Assembly: GCA_045569115.1 (NCBI GenBank)
Contig: JBJKZS010000016.1
Coordinates: 1-12,267, forward strand
Direction of reading: 5' to 3'
Source: S15-B10 sp045569115
Lineage (GTDB): Bacteria; Fidelibacterota; Marinisomatia; Marinisomatales; S15-B10
Length of the DNA stretch: 12,267 bases
The notes beneath the pieces are model-generated. The model was not told where the DNA came from, did no database searches, and worked only from the letters and a program-made list of their open reading frames with translations. Made by a program: the position numbers and the translations under genes. This document shows positions 8,123 through 12,267 of the stretch, piece by piece. Each line of letters starts with the position of its first letter. Within the stretch, counting starts at the first letter, position 1.

Positions 8123-8210
8123 ATTGGTAATTCATTGTAAAATGTTATTCAGCAATGTCTTGTAATATGACAGCAATCTATATCATATCTGCAATAATTT
8201 ATGTTTGTTG

Positions 8211-8276
8211 AATCCTAAAGCTCAATTGGGAAGGCGAATTTTAGGAGAGAGCATGATTTGTCTCTTTCTTAGGATT
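8211..8276 (+). promoter_or_regulatory. Possible structured leader of dgcN with two alternative pairings
   Basis: AATCCTAA (8211-8218) is a perfect 8-base complement of TTAGGATT (8269-8276), enclosing a second stem AGAGA (8246-8250)/TCTCT (8261-8265). The same upstream arm, as TCCTAAA (8213-8219), can instead pair over 7 bases with TTTAGGA (8240-8246). The two pairings exclude each other, as in switching leaders. The element ends 68 bases before the dgcN start. No known riboswitch class was recognised, no T-tract terminator follows, and A/T-rich pairs arise easily by chance, so function is inference. Confidence 0.3.
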
Positions 8277-8331
8277 TATGCAATTTCCCTGTTGATTACA
8301 CCATAGTTCATGACTTTTATCAGTTATAGCG

Positions 8332-8337
8332 AAAGGA
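8332..8337 (+). promoter_or_regulatory. Shine-Dalgarno site of dgcN
   Basis: AAAGGA sits 7 bases before the ATG at 8345 and fixes the dgcN start. It stands out because mtaB, the secreted protein, trkA, trkH, the aldehyde dehydrogenase, dgcA and uvrC have no comparable site; only the rmlA start has a plausible one (GAGGG at 299-303). Confidence 0.65.
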
Positions 8338-8344
8338 ACACACA

Positions 8345-9373
8345 ATGAAGAAATATGCTGTTCTTGTTGAGGGGCGGTTCAATTTTCTTTTTGCCAAAAC
8401 CGCAAATGCTATGCTACGCTATGTTCCGGAAACTGTGGTATGTTGTATAGATTCTGAAAACAATGGGAAAACGACCGGAGAAGTGATGAACTTGGGAGGT
8501 GAAACGCCAATTGTTGATTCTCTAGATGCGGCTAAAAAGTTTAATCCGGATACGCTTTTAATAGGCTTTGCTACACAAGGGGGATTTCTCCCTGACAATA
8601 TGAGGGAGACTGTACGGAAAGCCATCGAAACTGGTATGGACGTCATATGCGGTCTCCATGAGTTCCTTGGTGACGATAAGGAATTTGGTCCGTTGGCAAA
8701 AGCCAACGATGTCACTTTACTTGATCTCAGAAAACCTCCATGCCCACTGCCGTTCTCAAAGGGGACTTGGCGAACGAGAAAGACTCCAACTTTGCTGACT
8801 GTTGGCGACGACTGTGATACTGGAAAAATGACAGCCGCATGGGAATTGAAAAGAGAGCTTGAAGATAAAGGAAAGAATATAGCCTTTATCGGAACTGGAC
8901 AGACCGGTATCCTTCTTGGAGGATACGGTGTTTCTGTAGATGCAATTGTGAGTGATTTTGAGGCTGGAGCGATCGAAGCGGAAATTGATCGTATTATTGG
9001 TGATGTAGATTTGATTGTAGTCGAAGGACAAGGAAGTCTCTCTCATATGGCTTACTCAGGTGTAACAATGGGACTGCTTCATGGTACAATGCCTGATATG
9101 CTTATAATGTGCCACGAGCCTGCAAGAAAAATAGACACCTTTAATCATCCTATGGCAGATTTTGGAGAAATAATGGATCTATACCTTAGACTTATTCGAA
9201 TATTCAAGCCCTGCGATGTAGTCGGTCTCAGTCTGATTACGCATACAGAAGATGAAAATCAGGCAAAGGCAACAATTGATCAGTACCAAAATAAATATGG
9301 GATTCCAGCTGCTGACTTTGTCAGGTTTGGCGGGGGACTAGTTGTTGATAAGATAATTTCTAAATTACAATGA
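8345..9373 (+). CDS. dgcN: DUF1611 family protein, probable D-glutamate N-acetyltransferase DgcN
   Basis: 342 residues, full length for DUF1611. An N-terminal Rossmann-like part (about 1-140) includes 'LLIGFATQGGFLP' and 'GLHEFLGDD'. The C-terminal part begins with the family's P-loop-like 'VGDDCDTGKMTAAWELKREL' (153-172), then 'FIGTGQTGILLGGYGV' at 181-196, 'VVEGQGSL' at 225-232 and 'CHEPAR' at 256-261. In marine Proteobacteria and haloarchaea a member, DgcN, acetylates D-glutamate to N-acetyl-D-glutamate using acetyl-CoA. The neighbour, overlapping by ATGA, is a DgcA-type racemase, which is the strongest support for this role. No DgcR-type regulator is in the window. Hand-counted lines average about 43% GC against 30-40% around it, suggesting transfer. 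DUF1611 contains other, uncharacterised subgroups, so the exact substrate is inferred. Confidence 0.85.
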   Translation: MKKYAVLVEGRFNFLFAKTANAMLRYVPETVVCCIDSENNGKTTGEVMNLGGETPIVDSLDAAKKFNPDTLLIGFATQGGFLPDNMRETVRKAIETGMDVICGLHEFLGDDKEFGPLAKANDVTLLDLRKPPCPLPFSKGTWRTRKTPTLLTVGDDCDTGKMTAAWELKRELEDKGKNIAFIGTGQTGILLGGYGVSVDAIVSDFEAGAIEAEIDRIIGDVDLIVVEGQGSLSHMAYSGVTMGLLHGTMPDMLIMCHEPARKIDTFNHPMADFGEIMDLYLRLIRIFKPCDVVGLSLITHTEDENQAKATIDQYQNKYGIPAADFVRFGGGLVVDKIISKLQ

Positions 9374-10383
9374 ATTTTAAATATTCTACTTATAGCCTTA
9401 ATCTAAAGCATCGATTTACTATTTCTCGGGGGTCTGAGGAAGTAATTCCTGTAATACTTGTTTATTTCACCAAGGATGGTATTACTGGAGTTGGGGAGGC
9501 CGCACCTTCTATAAGATATGATGAAGACTTTGTTGGAACTGCAAGATATCTCAGTAAACTAACTATAAAAGATATGCCTTCTAATGGTTCTTTGAATGAT
9601 TGGTTAGACTGGGCAATGATAAAAGCCGGAAGTAATCGTTCTTTAGAAGCTGCATTTGATCTGGCTCTCCATGATTTACATGGTAAACTCAATGATAAAT
9701 CGACTTACACCTATTTTGGTTCTGATCAGGATGTTTCATGCCTGACGTCATTCACAATTGGAATTGATGATAAAGAGAAAATCAAACAAAAGGTTCGAGA
9801 GGCAGATATTTATCCTTTATTGAAGGTTAAATTAGGTAGTAATCACGATAAACAGATCATCACCACTATCCGAGAAGTTACTGATAAGCTGATACGTGTA
9901 GATGCTAATGAGGGTTGGAACTTAGAGGAAGGGAAACGGATGTGTGATTGGTTGGCTGAGCGTAATGTAGAATTTGTAGAACAGCCTCTTCCAGCAATTA
10001 ATATTGAAGACACAGCAAAGCTTAAAGAATATTCACCATTAGAAATAATAGCAGATGAAAATTGTATTGATTCAAATAGCATTCCCATTATTGCGGATGC
10101 TTTTGATGGTATCAATATAAAATTAATGAAATGTGGAGGGCTTCGTGAAGCTCATAAGATGATAAAAATTGCTAAGGCAAGAGAAATGAAAATTATGCTT
10201 GGATGTATGGTGGAAACATCCGTTGCAATTACAGCTGCATCTATGCTTTCTCCTTTTGCTGATTACGCTGATTTAGATGGTAATATTTTAACAAAAAATG
10301 ATCCCTTTAATGGCGTGCTAATTGAGAACGGAAAATTGATCTTGCCAGAAGGACCAGGCCTTGGTGTATCATTGAAGAAATGA
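9370..10383 (+). CDS. dgcA: Enolase-superfamily dipeptide epimerase / probable N-acetyl-D-glutamate racemase DgcA
   Basis: 337 residues with the capping domain (about 1-120) and TIM-barrel of the MLE-like enolase subgroup. Catalytic and metal residues are in place: KxK Lys152/Lys154 ('LLKVKLG'), Asp178 ('RVDAN'), Glu204 ('EFVEQPL'), Asp229 ('IIADEN'), the second-base Lys251 ('NIKLMKCGG'), 'GCMVETS' at 278-284 and a DxD, Asp301/Asp303, in 'ADLDGN'. The family is annotated as L-Ala-D/L-Glu-type dipeptide epimerase. Members next to dgcN racemise N-acetyl-D-glutamate to N-acetyl-L-glutamate, which can be hydrolysed to L-Glu or feed arginine synthesis. The ATG overlaps the dgcN stop (ATGA) without its own Shine-Dalgarno sequence, so translation is coupled. 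Murein-peptide epimerase activity remains the main alternative. Confidence 0.86.
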   Translation: MNFKYSTYSLNLKHRFTISRGSEEVIPVILVYFTKDGITGVGEAAPSIRYDEDFVGTARYLSKLTIKDMPSNGSLNDWLDWAMIKAGSNRSLEAAFDLALHDLHGKLNDKSTYTYFGSDQDVSCLTSFTIGIDDKEKIKQKVREADIYPLLKVKLGSNHDKQIITTIREVTDKLIRVDANEGWNLEEGKRMCDWLAERNVEFVEQPLPAINIEDTAKLKEYSPLEIIADENCIDSNSIPIIADAFDGINIKLMKCGGLREAHKMIKIAKAREMKIMLGCMVETSVAITAASMLSPFADYADLDGNILTKNDPFNGVLIENGKLILPEGPGLGVSLKK

Positions 10384-10451
10384 AAATAATTAAAATAGAT
10401 GTTGTTGTAAATGCAACAGGATTAATGATGTTGAACACTTTTAGAGTGTAG
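10380..10451 (+). CDS. Short 23-codon ORF overlapping dgcA stop (possible gene remnant)
   Basis: An ATG at 10380 overlaps the dgcA TGA as ATGA, the same junction used between dgcN and dgcA, and reads 23 codons beginning 'MKIIKIDVVVNATG' to a TAG at 10449-10451. The opening resembles a beta strand at the start of a folded enzyme rather than random intergenic translation, so it could be the stub of a former third operon gene. It is too short to assign, and chance overlap is quite possible in AT-rich DNA. Confidence 0.25.
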   Translation: MKIIKIDVVVNATGLMMLNTFRV

Positions 10452-10519
10452 TGCTAGCAATAAAAGATATATAAAGTCTAGATTTAATTGCTGATTAGCT
10501 AACAACTAAATATTTAAAA
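10452..10519. other. AT-rich spacer before uvrC
   Basis: These 68 bases contain TATATAAA-like runs near 10468-10475 that could be a -10 region, but no matching -35 was found. Just upstream, ACACT (10435-10439) and AGTGT (10445-10449) form a 5-base-pair hairpin without a T tract, so it is not a standard terminator. No ribosome binding site precedes the uvrC ATG; only A-rich sequence is present. Confidence 0.3.
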
Positions 10520-12267
10520 ATGATAGTTTCTGATAATTTAAAAAATAAGCTAAATAAAGTACCAAGAAAGCCAGGTGTATATCTTTTAAAGGACAAAGAG
10601 GGAAAAACTCTGTATATAGGAAAAGCAAAAGTTTTGACTAATAGAGTAAGAAGTTATTTTCATAAAAGTGCTCAGCATGCTCCAAAAGTACTTTCCCTTC
10701 TAAGGAAAGTAAAAGATTTTGAATGGATTATAACAGGTTCTGAAGTAGAAGCGCTACTTACTGAAGCAAACCTGATAAAAGAACAAATGCCAAGATATAA
10801 TATTCTGCTAAGAGATGATAAGTCATTTCCATATATACGTATCACAAATGAGCCATTTCCACAGGTCTTAATAACAAGAAAAATTGTTCATGATGGTTCT
10901 AAGTATTTTGGACCGTATACTGATGTTAAGGATCTTCGCCGTACTTTAAGAGTGCTTCATAAGATTTTTCCAATTAGAAGTTGTGATTACAATCTTAATA
11001 CTGGAAACATTAATAAAAAAAAATATTCAATTTGTCTTGATTATCATATTAAAAGGTGTCAGGGACCATGTGAAGGTTTTGTTGATAGCATAGAGTACCA
11101 AAAGATGATCAACAATGTCATTTCTTTTTTACATGGGAGGACTGGAACCATAAGAAAACAGCTTAGAAAGGATATGGATTTTGCTTCCAAGAAAATGCTT
11201 TTTGAGGAAGCCTCAACTTATCGTGACCAACTTATTTCTGTTGAAAATTTCTCAAAAAGACAAAGTAAAACTACAGCCTATTTCGATGATAAGGATTTCA
11301 TTGCGATTTCATATGAAGGGAATGATGCATGTGGGGTGGTAGTTAGGATACGTAATGGAAAAATTGTTGGACGTGAAAAGGTCTTTCTTGTCGGTGTACG
11401 TGATGAAACACATCAACGTATGCTAGCTGATTTTATAAGACAGTTTTATTTTATGACTCACTTTGTTCCTTCTGAAATTGTTTTACCGGCTCTTCCAGAA
11501 GATCCAGAAACTTTGTCTGAATGGCTTAGATTAAAAAGAGAAGGTCGAATAAATTTTTTGGTACCAAAACGTGGAGAGAAAGCAAGACTTTTAAAAGTTA
11601 CTCTTCAGAACTCGGATTTACTTCTTAAAGAACATTTAAGGAAAAAAGAAAAAAGGAAAGAGCTAATTCCAACAATGGTCAGTCAACTTCAAGACGATTT
11701 AAATCTTTCAATACCACCTAGACGGATTGAGGCCTTCGATATTTCGAATATGCAAGCAAGTGAGGCCGTAGGAGGGATGGTATGTTTTGTTGATGGAAAA
11801 CCTAAAAAAAATGAATACCGAAAATTCAAAATTAAATCAGTTAAAGGCATTGATGATTTTTCTATGATTAGAGAGATAGTCTATAGGAGGTACTCTAGGT
11901 TAAAAAGAGAAAAAGGAAAATTTCCAGATTTAATTTTAATAGATGGGGGAAAAGGTCAACTGAATATGGCCATTTCAGCCCTTCGTGAACTCGGTATGGA
12001 TTTTATTTATGTTGTGTCTTTAGCTAAGCGGCTTGAAGAGGTATTTATTCCAAATCATTCTGAAGCACAATCTATTCCTAAAAATTCTACAGGTCTATTG
12101 TTGCTGAGAAAAATACGGGATGAAGTTCATAGGTTTTCTATTTCATTTCATCGTCAATTACGGAAAAAAGTTTTTACGAAATCTATTTTTGATGAATTAC
12201 ATGGAGTTGGTCCTGTCACAAGAATAAAACTGTTTAAAGAATTTTTAGATTTAGACTCTATTGCAAA
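10520..12267 (+). CDS. uvrC: Excinuclease ABC subunit UvrC (3' end outside window)
   Basis: 582 codons are open from the ATG at 10520 to the end of the window; UvrC is usually about 600 residues, so only the last few dozen are missing. The N-terminal GIY-YIG nuclease shows 'GVYLL' at 19-23 and 'LYIGKAKVLTNRV' at 31-43, making the 3' incision. Cys155, Cys172, Cys180 and Cys184 ('CLDYHIKRCQGPC') match the Fe-S cluster ligands. A UVR motif for UvrB binding lies at about 215-239 ('FASKKMLFEEASTYRDQL'). The RNase H-like 5' nuclease domain has Asp407 ('EAFDISN'), Asp475 ('LIDGGKGQL') and His537 ('EVHRF'). A helix-hairpin-helix begins at about 558 ('DELHGVGPVTRIKLFKEF'). It cuts damaged DNA on both sides of a lesion in nucleotide excision repair. 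Nothing suggests it is broken. Confidence 0.96.
   Translation, partial: MIVSDNLKNKLNKVPRKPGVYLLKDKEGKTLYIGKAKVLTNRVRSYFHKSAQHAPKVLSLLRKVKDFEWIITGSEVEALLTEANLIKEQMPRYNILLRDDKSFPYIRITNEPFPQVLITRKIVHDGSKYFGPYTDVKDLRRTLRVLHKIFPIRSCDYNLNTGNINKKKYSICLDYHIKRCQGPCEGFVDSIEYQKMINNVISFLHGRTGTIRKQLRKDMDFASKKMLFEEASTYRDQLISVENFSKRQSKTTAYFDDKDFIAISYEGNDACGVVVRIRNGKIVGREKVFLVGVRDETHQRMLADFIRQFYFMTHFVPSEIVLPALPEDPETLSEWLRLKREGRINFLVPKRGEKARLLKVTLQNSDLLLKEHLRKKEKRKELIPTMVSQLQDDLNLSIPPRRIEAFDISNMQASEAVGGMVCFVDGKPKKNEYRKFKIKSVKGIDDFSMIREIVYRRYSRLKREKGKFPDLILIDGGKGQLNMAISALRELGMDFIYVVSLAKRLEEVFIPNHSEAQSIPKNSTGLLLLRKIRDEVHRFSISFHRQLRKKVFTKSIFDELHGVGPVTRIKLFKEFLDLDSIA

Larger units (their letters stand above)
8010..8344. 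other. 335-base gap upstream of dgcN; holds inverted repeats, no recognised gene
   Basis: No protein of recognisable family is encoded here. The longest ORF I noted is 42 codons (8037-8165), basic and hydrophobic, with no ribosome binding site and no family I know. A TTGACA at 8044-8049 matches a -35 box, but no good -10 sits 16-18 bases downstream. The gap contains a CGGT/ACCG cluster (8104-8122) and a possible folded leader (8211-8276), both listed separately. Since dgcN begins a new operon with different base composition, this gap is the likely place for its promoter and for any acquisition boundary. Confidence 0.55.

Noticed and set aside
8219..8236. tRNA D-arm-like stretch (AGCTCAATTGGGAAGGC)
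   Set aside because: It resembles a D-arm, but no anticodon stem, T-arm consensus or 7-base-pair acceptor stem could be built around it at tRNA spacing.
8419..9046. Antisense ORFs opposite dgcN (98 and 96 codons)
   Set aside because: They are shadows of the well-supported + strand gene; their translations show no recognisable domain.
10403..10418. TGTTG/CAACA hairpin just after dgcA as terminator
   Set aside because: The stem is only 5 base pairs with no T tract after it, and it lies within the short overlapping ORF.
12190..12267. uvrC as a truncated pseudogene
   Set aside because: The reading frame is intact up to the last base of the window; the missing end is due to the window boundary.

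Overview
The window is a low-GC stretch (roughly 30-40% in hand-counted lines) with every recognisable gene on the + strand, packed with little intergenic space. It reads as a bacterial chromosome from the FCB side of the tree, most plausibly a marine Neomarinimicrobiota (SAR406)-like lineage. Three things suggest this: a small exported protein ending in a FlgD-like/type IX-style sorting tail with the 'QNFPNPFN' signature; a Bacteroidota-style MtaB start region ('TLGCKLNFAES'); and starts that mostly lack a Shine-Dalgarno sequence. The taxonomic placement is inference, since no rRNA or phylogenetic marker tree was available.

Layout. 1-316: 3' part of an RNase HI-type gene, overlapping by ATGA with a long-form glucose-1-phosphate nucleotidyltransferase (RmlA type, 313-1377). 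That gene is followed after 3 bases by the tRNA methylthiotransferase mtaB (1381-2697). A 169-base AT-rich gap leads to a secreted cohesin-like protein (2867-3610). Next come the potassium uptake genes trkA (3612-4952) and trkH (4958-6433), 1 and 5 bases apart from their upstream neighbours. An aldehyde dehydrogenase of the GabD2/diapolycopene-dialdehyde-dehydrogenase-like group follows (6492-8009).

The most interesting part is 8010-10451. A 335-base gap with several inverted repeats precedes dgcN (DUF1611 family, 8345-9373), which overlaps dgcA (enolase-superfamily dipeptide epimerase/N-acetylglutamate racemase, 9370-10383) by ATGA. Together they match the DgcN-DgcA D-glutamate catabolic route known from marine Proteobacteria and haloarchaea: D-Glu is N-acetylated, then racemised to N-acetyl-L-Glu. 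dgcN is more GC-rich (about 43% in sampled lines) and has a clear Shine-Dalgarno sequence, unlike most neighbours, so it may have been acquired. A 23-codon ORF overlaps the end of dgcA, again by ATGA, and could be the stub of a lost third gene.

The window closes with uvrC (10520 to beyond the end), which has all its main catalytic and Fe-S residues but lacks its last few dozen codons because the window stops. No tRNA, rRNA, CRISPR array, insertion sequence or phage gene was seen.
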